Assembly (NCBI RefSeq): GCF_021483235.1
Contig: NZ_JAKEEC010000006.1
Span: 89,019 to 153,018, forward strand
Source: Arthrobacter alkaliphilus
GTDB taxonomy: Bacteria; Actinomycetota; Actinomycetes; Actinomycetales; Micrococcaceae
Direction: 5' to 3'
Length of the DNA: 64,000 nt
The translations under genes and the position numbers were made by a program. Numbering within the stretch: the stretch's first letter is position 1; the number at the start of each line of letters is the position of its first letter. Under the pieces are notes generated by a model, which worked only from the letters and a program-made list of their open reading frames with translations, was not told the origin of the DNA and searched no databases. Shown piece after piece: positions 42,584-51,816 of this stretch.

Positions 42584-43093
42584 TTAGCCCTCCCGGCCCG
42601 TGGGGTCCGCGTTTGTCCCGCTCGCAACCGCCGACGCCCCCGGCCTCGGCGGCCGACGCTTCAAGGCTTGATCGACGGTGACAGAACCAAAGTAGAAAGC
42701 CACAACGACGGAGGTAAGCGACGTGAAGCTCTTCAGCAGTTCTTCGGACGTTGTATTCACTCCTGACGCAGGACCCCAAAACACAGCCCACGATGTCAGG
42801 ACGAGGTACAAAAGAACAACCGTGGCCGCGATGGCGTCGCGCATGGCGACCGCACCCGACTCCTGCCGATACGCCCGTTCATAACCCCAGATGCCGTAAA
42901 ACGTGAAAACGACGAGGCAACCGAGTCCGATGATGTACCCGAGATCCTTGAAGGACCCCAAACCCGTGAAGGTGTTAAGTTCCACGATGGGCGCTGCGAT
43001 AACTACCAGGATTCCGGGGACGACAACGATAACCCACATCCAAGGGAATTGCCTTGGATCCTGAACTCTTTCCGTCCGAGCGTCCCTAGCCAT
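42584..43093 (-). CDS. Membrane protein of unknown function
   Basis: A 169-residue protein with about four membrane segments: MWVIVVVPGILVVIAAPIV, LGYIIGLGCLVVFTFYGIWG, AIAATVVLLYLVLTSWAVFW and SLTSVVVAFYFGSVTVD. The C-terminus is Arg/Pro-rich and cytoplasmic. ATG 43093 follows GGAGG. It lies 181 bp downstream of the DUF2235 gene on the same strand. No family recognised. Confidence 0.75.
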   Translation of the reverse strand: MARDARTERVQDPRQFPWMWVIVVVPGILVVIAAPIVELNTFTGLGSFKDLGYIIGLGCLVVFTFYGIWGYERAYRQESGAVAMRDAIAATVVLLYLVLTSWAVFWGPASGVNTTSEELLKSFTSLTSVVVAFYFGSVTVDQALKRRPPRPGASAVASGTNADPTGREG

Positions 43094-43274
43094 ATGAGCC
43101 TCCGCCTGAGTATTGCAACCCGGCTGAGCGAAAGTTTCGACCCCCACTTTCAGCCTGTCAACCCCCGCGTTGACTCATCAAAATGCCCGCGTAGCTGTAG
43201 GCGAAGCATCGTCTGAGAATGCCCATGCAGCGACGTGTCTGTGGTCTCGCTTCAAAAAGGGTGACGGTCAGGCA

Positions 43275-44348
43275 TCATGTACCCCCGTCCAAGTACCTGA
43301 CCAGGTTGGGTGGACGATAGTCCGAGTCGATGTCATAGCGCTTCAAAGCGGCGTCTGCCACGCGTTCATGGTCCGGATCCTGCGGCCCGATTGGTCGTAC
43401 ATAGGCCGGAAGGAGCCGCCAAAACCCGCTCCGGGACTCGTGGATACGACCGGTGACATCTGGATCGACGTCGATGGTGTAGCCAGCTCCGGGTTCGATG
43501 GCTCCTTGGAAAGCTTTGGGTCGGAACGCCAGCCCGCAGGACTGGACGCGGTCGGCTATCCACATCAAGGCGAAGTCAGACAAGGAGGAATCCCGGTTCC
43601 CTCCCCCAACATCTCCATGAGTGCCTGCGAACCAGACCTGCTCGAGCTGCTGTTCACCGGCGTCATCCTGCCGGCGCCAGATACACGGAACAAACGGCTT
43701 GCGTCTTTCGTCGATGGCGAGGGCTTGGAAGGCGTGATCCACGGTGGTGGAGAGGTCCGTGTCGTGGAATTGCCAGCGGCGGTTGAATACATCGACTCCT
43801 GGGAGACCAGTAAGGGGAATCCCGAGGGCACCCACGGTATCCCAGACCGCTATGCAGCGAATGCGGGTCTCGTGGGAGTAAGAACGGCGAAACAAGGTGG
43901 CTTCGATGGCCCGGGGATTGGTGGTAGGGGTGCGATCCCTGTAGAGGGCATAGGCCTCTTGGAGGCGGCTTCGGAAACGACGGCGAAGGATGCCCGCGTT
44001 CCTGATAAGGCCTGCCGCGCTGCGTGCGGTGTAAGCGCCTCGGCTGAAGCCGAGGAGGAACAGCTCGTCCCCCGGTTGGTAGTTCTCGAGGATGAACCGG
44101 TAAGCCGCGAGAACGTCGCGGGAGAGACCTGCGCCAAAGGCGCCCCCGCCGAGGCGTTCCCTGCGGCCGGTGCCAACGCCTCTGTGGTAAAAGACCCTCT
44201 GCTCGATCTCATCGCCGGTTTGGTTGGCACCCTTGCTGTCGATCCCTAGTGCGAGTTTCGTGACGTTGGTGGGGCACGGGCGCCCGTCATCGGTTTGGTC
44301 TGGAGTCGCCCAGGTACCGTCGCAGCACACAATGAGACGTTTGTGCAT
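43275..44348 (-). CDS. DUF2235 (Tle1-like) alpha/beta-hydrolase
   Basis: A 357-residue protein of the DUF2235 / T6SS Tle1 phospholipase-like family. RLIVCCDGTWATPD opens the domain, LFLLGFSRGAYTARSAAGLIR is the nucleophile elbow (Ser in GFSRGA), CIAVWDTVGALG follows and VWFAGTHGDVGGG provides the His/Asp region. ATG 44348 follows AAGGAGGAA, a perfect site. No secretion signal is seen. Similar proteins are found as effectors and also as stand-alone lipases; function here unknown. Confidence 0.85.
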   Translation of the reverse strand: MHKRLIVCCDGTWATPDQTDDGRPCPTNVTKLALGIDSKGANQTGDEIEQRVFYHRGVGTGRRERLGGGAFGAGLSRDVLAAYRFILENYQPGDELFLLGFSRGAYTARSAAGLIRNAGILRRRFRSRLQEAYALYRDRTPTTNPRAIEATLFRRSYSHETRIRCIAVWDTVGALGIPLTGLPGVDVFNRRWQFHDTDLSTTVDHAFQALAIDERRKPFVPCIWRRQDDAGEQQLEQVWFAGTHGDVGGGNRDSSLSDFALMWIADRVQSCGLAFRPKAFQGAIEPGAGYTIDVDPDVTGRIHESRSGFWRLLPAYVRPIGPQDPDHERVADAALKRYDIDSDYRPPNLVRYLDGGT

Positions 44349-44732
44349 TATTCCTCCTTGGGGTGAAAAATCCGACTTACCTCAATTGGATTCGACACCG
44401 CAGCCAACTCAATGGACATGCTTGCATTGAGTCGCAAGGCCCCCTGCCCCCGTCTTCCTGCCCTTCAGCCACCAAGGAGGCCTTTTCCCGGTTGCTGGTG
44501 AAACGGGTTCCGCGCGCAAAAGATCTGCCCGTGTACGTCCGTCCCGAAGACCGCTCGAAAACTTTGCGCGCAGCCTTGTCCCACGACGAAGCGTCTGCAT
44601 AGCCTAGATTCCTAGATTCTCGCATCCCATCAGAATCGAAGACGCATTGCCGTCTACCGGGAACCGGGGCCCGGGACCTGCGCACCACCGCCGCGCACCA
44701 CACACTCAGTAGCTCCCTCCAAGGAGTCCCCC
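44349..44732. other. Intergenic region, no gene recognised
   Basis: 384 bp between divergent genes. An open frame of 108 codons on the minus strand (44377-44703) has no ribosome site or recognisable motif and I do not accept it. AAGGAG at 44719-44724 serves the secreted-protein gene that begins with TTG 44733. Confidence 0.5.
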
Positions 44733-45431
44733 TTGACCAGCACCAAGACCACTGCCAGAAGCGCCGTCGCCCTCATGACGGCCCTGCTGATCCTCCTCAG
44801 CCTCGTTTCGCCGCCAGCGGCGAACGCGGCGGACCCTTCCGTGAAAGTCCTAGACACCGCAAGCACTATCACCGATCCCGCATGGTTCTCAAGGGCATAC
44901 CGCGCCGGATTCCGACTGTATATCATGCACTCGACAGCCTGGGGTACCTGCGACCCTTGGTCACGGACCCAGACCCAGCTCAAAATGGCCCTCGACGCCG
45001 GCCTAAAAATTGCCGTATACACGCGGGATCCCAATTGTTGGCAAGGCGGGATCAACGCGGCCGGCCCCTACGCATCCCAGCTCCAGTTCTTCGCCCCCGA
45101 CGCCGAAACGGGCGGCCCACAAGTCACCCGCGCCATGGTCGACGGCGTTAAGGCCACGGGCGTGCGGCCCGTCATCTATTCCGGGTCGGGGATGTGGCCG
45201 CAACTGATGAACAACAGCACTGCCTTCTCGGACGTCCCGCTCTGGGACACCGACACCCGCAACATCAACTACAACACATGGAGAGCCAACTACCTTTCCC
45301 CTGCCCCGGTCCAATATGGGGGCTGGAACACACCTGCCACGATGCGCGTCGGCGTGCAGCAGAAATTCAACCAAAACCTCAACGGCGTCATGGTGGACCT
45401 GGACTCCTTCAACGCAACCTTCCTGAACTAA
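44733..45431 (+). CDS. Secreted DUF1906-like TIM-barrel protein
   Basis: A 232-residue exported protein starting at TTG 44733 (AAGGAG upstream). The signal peptide ARSAVALMTALLILLSLVSPP is cleaved after ANA. The mature part shows VKVLDTASTI, AGFRLYIMHSTAW, LDAGLKIAVYTRDPNCW, GVRPVIYSGSGMW and VPLWDTDT, the strand pattern of glycoside-hydrolase-like domains of the DUF1906/GH25 clan. A carboxylate in the DTD segment could be catalytic. It is the second such protein in the window (see 30139-30945) but is not closely similar to it. Confidence 0.75.
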   Translation: MTSTKTTARSAVALMTALLILLSLVSPPAANAADPSVKVLDTASTITDPAWFSRAYRAGFRLYIMHSTAWGTCDPWSRTQTQLKMALDAGLKIAVYTRDPNCWQGGINAAGPYASQLQFFAPDAETGGPQVTRAMVDGVKATGVRPVIYSGSGMWPQLMNNSTAFSDVPLWDTDTRNINYNTWRANYLSPAPVQYGGWNTPATMRVGVQQKFNQNLNGVMVDLDSFNATFLN

Positions 45432-45588
45432 AGCCCGCCACCGCAGCCCGGATCCTTTGCCGTGCCGTCCACGGAGGAAACCCGACCCGTGTACTGCTCG
45501 TACAGCTTCACGGCCTCGTTCAAATTGATGTGGCCGGCTGCGTCGCGCCTGTTGGGCAACCGGCGGAGCCCTACCTCGCCCGAAATGG

Positions 45589-45945
45589 GCACCCCTGGCG
45601 GTAGGCAGCACAGTGTCCGTCATCAACGGGACCACGATGACCGGCACCATCATTGGGAGCAATTCGGCTATTGGTTCGTACGACGTTGCAGTTGCCCCGG
45701 GGAGTCACGCGGTCTACGTGACCAATAGGAGTGGCACCGTGTCCGTGATAAACGGGACCTGGCCACCGGATGGGCCATCGGTGTACCCCCGGCCAGCTCC
45801 GCGGTCACGCGGGAAAATCCCCGCGGATTCGTTCCCGATGACCGTCGGTCTGGCCGGAAGCGTCTTCGACAACCCCGCGTACGGGCTGACCGATCAAAAA
45901 CCGGTCGGACTGACCCCGATGAAAGTTTTCCCCACGACGTCTTAG
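45589..45945 (+). pseudogene. YVTN beta-propeller surface-protein fragment
   Basis: The frame reads GSTVSVINGTTMTGTIIGSN, then YDVAVAPGSHAVYVTNRSG and TVSVING, one and a half units of the ~42-residue YVTN propeller repeat found in secreted actinobacterial proteins. There is no signal peptide or further repeat, and the C-terminal 60 residues are unrelated, so this is a remnant. Confidence 0.6.
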
Positions 45946-46189
45946 ACCCGGCTTGGACCGGAGGGACCGGATCCCGCAACTCTGCGCCGACTCAAACGAC
46001 ATGGTTGTCGATAACCACCCGGCAGCGGGGCCAACCCGAATCATGTCCATGCACCCAGTTTTGCAACAGTCACGGCCATGCAAAGCGGTGGTTTTCATTC
46101 ACCGGAGGCCGAGGGTCCTCGGGACGACCGCGCTGGGCTTCGGCTTTGCACGGGCGCAGACCGCCGCCCACGACTCCCTCTTATCCACT

Positions 46190-46310
46190 TGCACTGCTGC
46201 CAGTGTCCGCCGACGTTGCGCAGGTACCAGATGATACCGTCGACGCCGAGTTCGTCGGTGAAGTTCGCGAGGCGGATCGCCTCGCTCAGGATCGGGCTGT
46301 CCAGCTCCAC
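46190..46310 (-). pseudogene. Rhamnulokinase (FGGY family) fragment
   Basis: About 40 codons read VELDSPILSEAIRLANF, then TDELGVDGIIWYLRNVGGHW. This is the conserved segment near the ATP site of rhamnulokinases (compare the family pattern ANFTNE-GVDG-RFLRNV-G-W). Nothing upstream or downstream continues the kinase, so only a scrap of rhaB remains. Its neighbourhood has no other rhamnose genes. Confidence 0.65.
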
Positions 46311-46676
46311 TCTCCTCAACACGAACATCGCAAACTCACGCGCAAACCGAAACTCATCCAGCGCGAAGCACCCTGGTACCTGGATGACCAAGACCCGAAG
46401 AAGACGGCCGGCGGTCGCTCCAAGTGTGAGGTGATGCGTGCTTGCGTACGCTAGTCAGCCGTCGCATGTCTTTGCCCATATCGATGACCCGGTGGACGCG
46501 ACCTTACTCCAGCGCGCACGCCCGTGGCGTGCACAGAACAGCAGGTTCCCAAGCTAGCGGGTCAATGGATAGTCCGCTCGAAGCTGGAGGTGCTGGTGGA
46601 GTCCTGTCGAGCGCAGCATCGGAGTTTTCTTTCCGTCTGCCCATCCTGCGAAGGGAAGAACTTTTGGCGGCACGGC

Positions 46677-47491
46677 CTAGCGACGTGGAAGCCGGGCAGC
46701 CAACTCCCCCGCGGCGACCTGCATCACTGGCAGTTGCGCAGTTAGTTCCTCAACACTCATCCGGACAGTTGGGGCTGTGCAGGAAATGGCTGCAACCGCT
46801 CGCCTTGCTTCATCCAGGACCGGGACCGCAACGGCTCGCGTGCCGATGTCGTTTTCTTCGTCCGTGACCGCATAACCTTGCCAGCGGACTTGGTGGATCT
46901 CCTCGCGCAGTGCCTCGCGGCTGATGATTGTTTTGGGCGTGAGGGCTGGGAGATCGATTACCTCGATGAGCCCCTCTCGGACGTCGTCGCTGGCGAAGGC
47001 CAACAGCGCCTTGCCGACGGCCGAGCAATGCAGGTAGCCGCGAAGACCAGGATTACCGGCAACCCTGAAGTTTTTGGGTCCATCGATTTTTGCAACCGTG
47101 AGAAAGCGATCAGCATCAAGAACCCCGGGACTGGACCCTTCGTGCGTCTTATCAGTCAGGGCCGACAAGATGGGCGATGCGGTCCCCTCGAAGCCCAATG
47201 CATTGGAGACGCTCAGTCCAAGCTGGAACACCCGCAGCCCCAGGCTGTATTTCTTGTTCTTCGGATCAAAGTCGCCGAACCCGGTCAGCTGCAGTGACTG
47301 CAGAATCCGGTACGTCGTACTGAACGGCAGGCCCCCCGGCGTGCCAGATCCGCTGCCGTAGTCGGGCCTGGAGGCTCACCAAGCATCACGACAAGACCCA
47401 GAGCCTTTCCTATCATGTCCGGCTTTCCGCGCCTGTGGTCGGCCACCTGCCAGTTCTGTCGATTGGTCAAGGCCATGCTGAATGCTTTCAC
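46677..47491 (-). pseudogene. IclR-family regulator with a frameshift in the helix-turn-helix
   Basis: The effector domain (FRVAGNPGLRGYLHCSAVGKALLAF, GYAVTDEENDIGTRAVAVPV) is intact from about 47231 to the stop at 46677. The N-terminal part (MIGKALGLVVMLGEPPGPTTAADLA from ATG 47416, or from 47491) is in a different frame. The frames meet at a run of six Gs near 47338: reading shifts from LARR into GLPFSTTYRILQSLQLTG, the recognition helix. A one-base loss explains it. Either a true pseudogene or a sequencing error in the G-run. Confidence 0.8.
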
Positions 47492-47532
47492 GGCTCTCGT
47501 GATGCGGCAACGGGATCGCCCTCGTACGTGGA

Positions 47533-48309
47533 CTAATGCCTGGAGGCTGGGCCGCTGTAGTCGAGTGCTATTTTCCCGGCCGTCTGTTTCAGTTGAGGAA
47601 GGACAGTTTTCTCGACCTCAGTTGATGATGCCCGGTGCGTCTGCAGGGAAACGTTGGCGGCCGCCACAATCTCACTTCCCCGCCGCACGGGTACTGCGAC
47701 GCCGCGCAACCCTTCCTCCAGCTCCTCCGCCACCATGGACCAGCCCTTATCCTGGGCCGCTTTTACTTCGGCGCGGAGCTGTTCGACGTCACTCAGGGAT
47801 CGGTTGGTGTAGCGGTGTATCTGAACGGTCTGCAAATATTTTTCGAGATCGGGTTCGGGCAACCCCCCAAGGAGCACCCGGCCCATCGACGTGGCCCAGG
47901 CAGGAAATCTCGTCCCCACCGTTATTGAGATGCGTAGCAAGCGTGGCGAGGGAACACAGGCCACGTAGACAACATCTGGGCCGTCCAGGATACACAAGGC
48001 CGTAGTCTCATTCAGCGTCGATGCAAGGGCCTTCAAATGCGGCTCGGCTACTCCCGGCAGCGTCAATCCAGTCAGGTAGGACCGGCCGATGTCCAGTGAC
48101 CGGGCGGTCAGCTCGAAGGTCGGACCGTCGGCCCGAAGGTAGCCGAGATCCGCCAATGTCATCAGGAACCGCCGGGCAGAAGCTCTGGTCATATCGGTCC
48201 GGGCTGCAATTTGCGAAACGGTTAGCTGCGGGTGCTCAGGACTGAAGGCGAGCAGAACGTCGAACGCCTTCTCAACCGACTTCACAAAATAGGCTGCCTG
48301 CTCCTCCAT
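47533..48309 (-). CDS. IclR-family regulator (PcaR/PobR-like)
   Basis: A 258-residue IclR protein. Helix-turn-helix at residues ~10-60 (LTVSQIAARTDMTRASARRFLMTLADLGYL); effector domain with LNETTALCILDGPDVVYVACV, FPAWATSMGRVLLGGL and MVAEELEEGLRGVAVPV. The pattern resembles PcaR/PobR/CatR regulators of aromatic and hydroaromatic acids. It lies 122 bp behind the shikimate dehydrogenase gene. The palindrome at 49373-49391 fits an IclR site and would let it control both the dehydrogenase and the transporter. Confidence 0.9.
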   Translation of the reverse strand: MEEQAAYFVKSVEKAFDVLLAFSPEHPQLTVSQIAARTDMTRASARRFLMTLADLGYLRADGPTFELTARSLDIGRSYLTGLTLPGVAEPHLKALASTLNETTALCILDGPDVVYVACVPSPRLLRISITVGTRFPAWATSMGRVLLGGLPEPDLEKYLQTVQIHRYTNRSLSDVEQLRAEVKAAQDKGWSMVAEELEEGLRGVAVPVRRGSEIVAAANVSLQTHRASSTEVEKTVLPQLKQTAGKIALDYSGPASRH

Positions 48310-48431
48310 GAGCTGTGTCGTTGTCCTCTCCGAACTTTTGGCTGGCCCGTACGGGCGCGCTGGTTTTCAGAGCCGCTCCGATCCTATCGGGCGTGCGGCG
48401 GGAGGGCTGCAAACCTCCGCTCCTTTCCCGT

Positions 48432-49265
48432 CTAATGTCCTCGAACGAGCTCCAAAGATTCCTGCAGCAACGCGTAAGCGCGCTTTTCCAGTCCGAGTAG
48501 GGCGACCATCGCTACTGCCTGTTCGCGGAGATGGTCCCATCCATCTATGCGTCGAACCCCAAACTCGCGCGCTCTGGCAATGCTCGCGGTCACATGCGGC
48601 GCATAAACGAAGTCGTAGACGAGCGCGCCAGGGGCGAGCCTCCCCTCACCCCAAACGGGCGCGTCCGAGGCGTTTTTTCCGATCGGGGTTGCATTAACAA
48701 CGAGTGAGGCCCCGGCAGCCAGCCCCTGTGCCTCTTCCCAGCACACGGCGCGGGCATCGATCCCCAACTTCTTGGCCACCGCGAGCAACTCGTCCGTGGC
48801 GTGGGAGTCCCTGTCGGTGATTGTGACAGCGCCGACTTGCTCTCTGATAGCGACCAGAACGGCCCTGGCCGCCCCACCGGCCCCCATCAAGAGAACGTGC
48901 CGCTGGAAGCCTTCACCAACCAGCGCACGGACCGCACTGATGTCCGTGTTGTGCGCGTGGAGGGCCGAATCCCTACGAAGCAGGAGGTTGCAGGCTCCAC
49001 TCATGAGGACTTCCGGAGTGGCATGGTCGGCGGTCTCGGCGGCCCAGTGCTTGTGGGGCATGGTCACGTTCGCGCCAACTACGTCCGGCTCCAGCAATCG
49101 GTTCCGAACGCAAAGGAGGTCACCGTTGAGCGGCACATCCCACGGCTCGTATGCCCAGTCCGTACCGAGGCGTTGTAGAACCGGATTCCATAGACCCGGC
49201 GACTTCGCCTGGGATGCCGCCGAGCCGATGAGGAACAGCCTGCTGAGTGCCATGGAGTTGGTCAT
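48432..49265 (-). CDS. aroE: Shikimate dehydrogenase family protein
   Basis: A 277-residue AroE-type NAD(P)-dependent dehydrogenase. LIGSAASQAKSPGLWN is the substrate-binding Ser-x-Ser region, VVGANVTMPHK holds the catalytic Lys, HNTDISAV the Asn/Asp pair and LLMGAGGAARAVLVAI the cofactor motif. ATG 49265 follows AAAGG. Its partners are an IclR regulator and an MHS transporter rather than other aro genes, so a catabolic role on shikimate, quinate or a related acid is more likely than aromatic amino-acid synthesis. Confidence 0.85.
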   Translation of the reverse strand: MTNSMALSRLFLIGSAASQAKSPGLWNPVLQRLGTDWAYEPWDVPLNGDLLCVRNRLLEPDVVGANVTMPHKHWAAETADHATPEVLMSGACNLLLRRDSALHAHNTDISAVRALVGEGFQRHVLLMGAGGAARAVLVAIREQVGAVTITDRDSHATDELLAVAKKLGIDARAVCWEEAQGLAAGASLVVNATPIGKNASDAPVWGEGRLAPGALVYDFVYAPHVTASIARAREFGVRRIDGWDHLREQAVAMVALLGLEKRAYALLQESLELVRGH

Positions 49266-49372
49266 GAGACGCCTTTCGTGGCCGAGCATTTGACAATGCA
49301 TCAAGGAGAGGTTGCGAAGCGTTGTGGTACACCTCACCACCTAGTATGCTCTTCCCAACGCATTACGCACAG

Positions 49373-49391
49373 TTGTTCGTTATGCGAACAA
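49373..49391. promoter_or_regulatory. IclR-type operator between aroE and the MHS gene
   Basis: TTGTTCG-N5-CGAACAA is a perfect 7-bp inverted repeat with a 5-nt spacer. It lies 107 bp from the aroE-like start and 52 bp from the transporter start, in their shared promoter region. Spacing and form match IclR-family sites. Confidence 0.8.
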
Positions 49392-49443
49392 ACTTTGAAA
49401 AACCATCAAAGACTCCGCCTTCAGCGTGGAAGGATCCCAACAC

Positions 49444-50781
49444 ATGACAAATCTCGCAGCCGGGTCAGAGGCCCTGAAGCCCACCGGAGCCGAGCGGCAA
49501 CTCAAGCGCGCCAAAAAGGCCGCCTTTGCCGCGTTCCTCGGGGGCGCCCTGGAGTACTACGACTTCTTCATCTATGCCACGGCAGCATCGCTGGTCTTCT
49601 CGAAGATCTTCTTCCCCGCCGGCGACGCCACCGTGGCGCTGATCGCCTCCTTCGCCACGTTCGGTGTCGCCTATGTCGCACGTCCGTTCGGTGCGGTCTT
49701 TTTCGGCCACCTGGGAGACAAGATCGGCCGCAAGAACACCCTCGTTCTCACCCTGGTGCTCATGGGCAGCGCAACCTTCCTGATCGGCGCCCTTCCCGAC
49801 TTCAACGCCGCAGGCTACTGGGCCCCTGCGCTGCTGGTGGTGCTACGCCTGATGCAGGGCCTGTCCGCAGGGGCCGAAACGGCAGGCGCCTCGGCCCTCT
49901 CCACGGAAGAAGCACCCATGGGCCGCCGCGGCTTCTTCGCCAGCTTCTCCATGAGCGGCATCTCCGCCGGCATCGTCCTGGCATCCCTGGCCTTCCTCCC
50001 CGTCGCCGCCATGAGCGAGTCCGACCGCCTCGCCTGGGGCTGGCGCATCCCGTTCTGGCTCTCCCTCGTCGTGCTGATCGTCGCCTACCTGGTGCGGCGT
50101 TCGCTTGAGGAACCGGAGGTCTTCGAAGAAAAGCACGACCATGGTGAACTAGTGAAGCTCCCGTTCGCCAAGATGTTCCAGACGCACCCGGCACAGTTCT
50201 TCCAGGTGGCGCTGATGTCATTCGAAACAGTTACCAACACCTTCATGCAGTCCTTCGGCCTGGCGTACGCGGTCTCAGTGGGTGTCCCGGCCTCCACCAT
50301 GCTGTGGGTCAGCATCCTGGGCAACGTCCTGGCGATCGCAACCCAGCCGTTGATGGCGCGAATGTCAGACACGTTCGGCCGCCGCCCGATCTTCATCGGC
50401 GGCGTGCTTGGCTCCGGAGCCATGATCTTCATCTACTTCTCGGTGATCTCCACGGCGAACGTCCCCATGATCTTCCTGACCAGTACCCTGATCACCGCAG
50501 GAACCTACGCCATGTCCAACGCCATCTACCCCGCCTGGTTCTCCGAACTCTTCAATGTCAAGGTCCGCTACTCGGGCATGGCGATCGGACTCCAAATCGG
50601 CATCCTCTGCGCCGGCTTCACCCCGCTGCTCGGCACCGCCCTGGTGGGTGCCGACAAGGCCAACTGGGGACCGGCCGCCTGGATCGTGGCCGGGTCCTCG
50701 ATCCTTGCGGTGGCAGGCGCCTGGTGGGCCCGCGAAACCGCCAAAACACCGCTCCGGGAGCTGGGGAACCACGTAAACTAG
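49444..50781 (+). CDS. MFS transporter, MHS family (shikimate/quinate-type)
   Basis: A 445-residue, 12-helix MHS transporter. AAFLGGALEYYDFFIYATAAS is the first-helix signature, ARPFGAVFFGHLGDKIGRKN the loop motif, and VLRLMQGLSAGAETAGA the helix-4 motif. ATG 49444 is preceded by AAGGA at ten bases; GTG 49426 is an alternative. Divergent from the shikimate dehydrogenase gene, with which it shares a regulator site; ShiA-like uptake of shikimate or quinate is the natural guess. Confidence 0.9.
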   Translation: MTNLAAGSEALKPTGAERQLKRAKKAAFAAFLGGALEYYDFFIYATAASLVFSKIFFPAGDATVALIASFATFGVAYVARPFGAVFFGHLGDKIGRKNTLVLTLVLMGSATFLIGALPDFNAAGYWAPALLVVLRLMQGLSAGAETAGASALSTEEAPMGRRGFFASFSMSGISAGIVLASLAFLPVAAMSESDRLAWGWRIPFWLSLVVLIVAYLVRRSLEEPEVFEEKHDHGELVKLPFAKMFQTHPAQFFQVALMSFETVTNTFMQSFGLAYAVSVGVPASTMLWVSILGNVLAIATQPLMARMSDTFGRRPIFIGGVLGSGAMIFIYFSVISTANVPMIFLTSTLITAGTYAMSNAIYPAWFSELFNVKVRYSGMAIGLQIGILCAGFTPLLGTALVGADKANWGPAAWIVAGSSILAVAGAWWARETAKTPLRELGNHVN

Positions 50782-50886
50782 CTTTTATTCGCACGGACAA
50801 TGTGAACAGCGTGGCAGATGTAAAGGGCGAGGGCCTCCGGTATCGATTTGGGCTACCACATTCCTCTTGATACCCAGGAGGCCCTC

Positions 50887-51064
50887 GTGCTCTCCGTTAC
50901 CCATGCCAACGCCGACCTCACACCGAAGGCCAGGGGAAAGCTCGCGTATTTGGCCATCGAGCTGGGATGGACGCTCCACCGGGCATCTGAGCGGTTCCGA
51001 TGCTCGCCGGTGACGGCCAAGATATGGGTAGACCGGCATCGGGCCCTGGGTCAAAACGGCATGA
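50887..51064 (+). mobile_element. IS481-type transposase N-terminal fragment
   Basis: From GTG 50887 the reading VTHANADLTPKARGKLAYL, then LGWTLHRASERFRCSPVTAKIWVDRHRALGQNGM is the N-terminal helix-turn-helix of an IS481-family transposase. It breaks off after about 60 codons; the DDE catalytic core is missing. The upstream 80 bp also looks like the IS left flank. Confidence 0.75.
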
Positions 51065-51429
51065 TATCAATTGCCTTGAAGTGTCTGCCAATCGCTACTC
51101 CCGGCATATGAATACCCGCGCATGCCAGTTAATGAATGGGACTGGAAGTAGGCGCGACAACCTCGCCGAAGGAGCGATTCGATTCCATCCATCGGTGCCA
51201 CCGATGTGACACCGAAGCACGGTCCGAATGGTGCAGAGATCACTATCCTGGAGATCGGACTGAGCACCTGGGATCGAATTCGGAGGCGTCGCGGCGACCG
51301 ACGTCGTCGTGACGGAAACAAAGCTGACAGCCCATGTGCCCAACTTGCCGCCAGGCCAGCAAGTAGGCGTGCGTGATTAGCCCTGCCGAGACGGTCACAT
51401 GGTCTGGAAATTTCACCACGGGAAATTGT

Positions 51430-51506
51430 GCGAGGAGTCCGTGGCTGGTTTCGATTGCCACGCGGATCGGGATATCCAGTCGCCGGGCTCTGCGAGCAGA
51501 CCCCAA
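51430..51506 (-). mobile_element. Possible IS110-type transposase scrap
   Basis: About 25 codons read LDIPIRVAIETSHGLLAQF, which resembles the IAIE(T/D)-GLL segment of IS110 transposases. The frame continues to about 51243 without further similarity. Short and uncertain. Confidence 0.35.
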
Positions 51507-51682
51507 GAAGGGAATCGCGGAACGGGCTATTTTGCCCGGTGACCGATCAGGCTAGGGTTCGAGCTCGGCGACGACCTGCTTAAGGAGATCGCGCAGAACT
51601 TGTGAACGCGGTACGAGAGTCTGCCGCCATCGACTGGACAGGTCGTCCGTTCAAGGGGATCCGGCTCTTGTTGCGCGCAAGT

Positions 51683-51715
51683 CATGTCGCCCGGGCTCTC
51701 TGCCGCCATGAAAGA
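51683..51715 (+). repeat. Isolated copy of the 132-bp-array core
   Basis: CATGTCGC at 51683 followed, 25 bases from its first C, by ATGAAAGA at 51708. The same two boxes with the same 25-base offset recur five times at 59222-59784. It precedes the left hairpin block by about 110 bp, as the last array unit precedes the right one. Confidence 0.65.
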
Positions 51716-51816
51716 CCAGGAGCCAACACAACCAGAACCCCAACTGAGTACGGAGAGAGCCGAAGACAGATAGACACCCCAATGGGGCAGGCCAAGAGAA
51801 TACCGTTCGCCCCACG

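Larger units (their letters stand above)
45432..46676. other. Gene graveyard
   Basis: 1.2 kb without an intact gene. It holds a YVTN-repeat fragment and a rhamnulokinase fragment (annotated separately) and, on the minus strand at about 45437-45596, a 52-codon open piece with coding-like content (LPNRRDAAGHINLNEAVKLY) that I cannot assign. 46400-46676 shows nothing recognisable. Confidence 0.5.

Noticed and set aside
44377..44703. 108-codon gene on the minus strand
   Set aside because: No ribosome site, no recognisable motif, and mixed composition; probably random.
46524..46745. Small plus-strand frame with CPSC zinc-like motif
   Set aside because: A single Cys-x2-Cys pair without a second pair or any family context; too weak to call a transposase or zinc protein.
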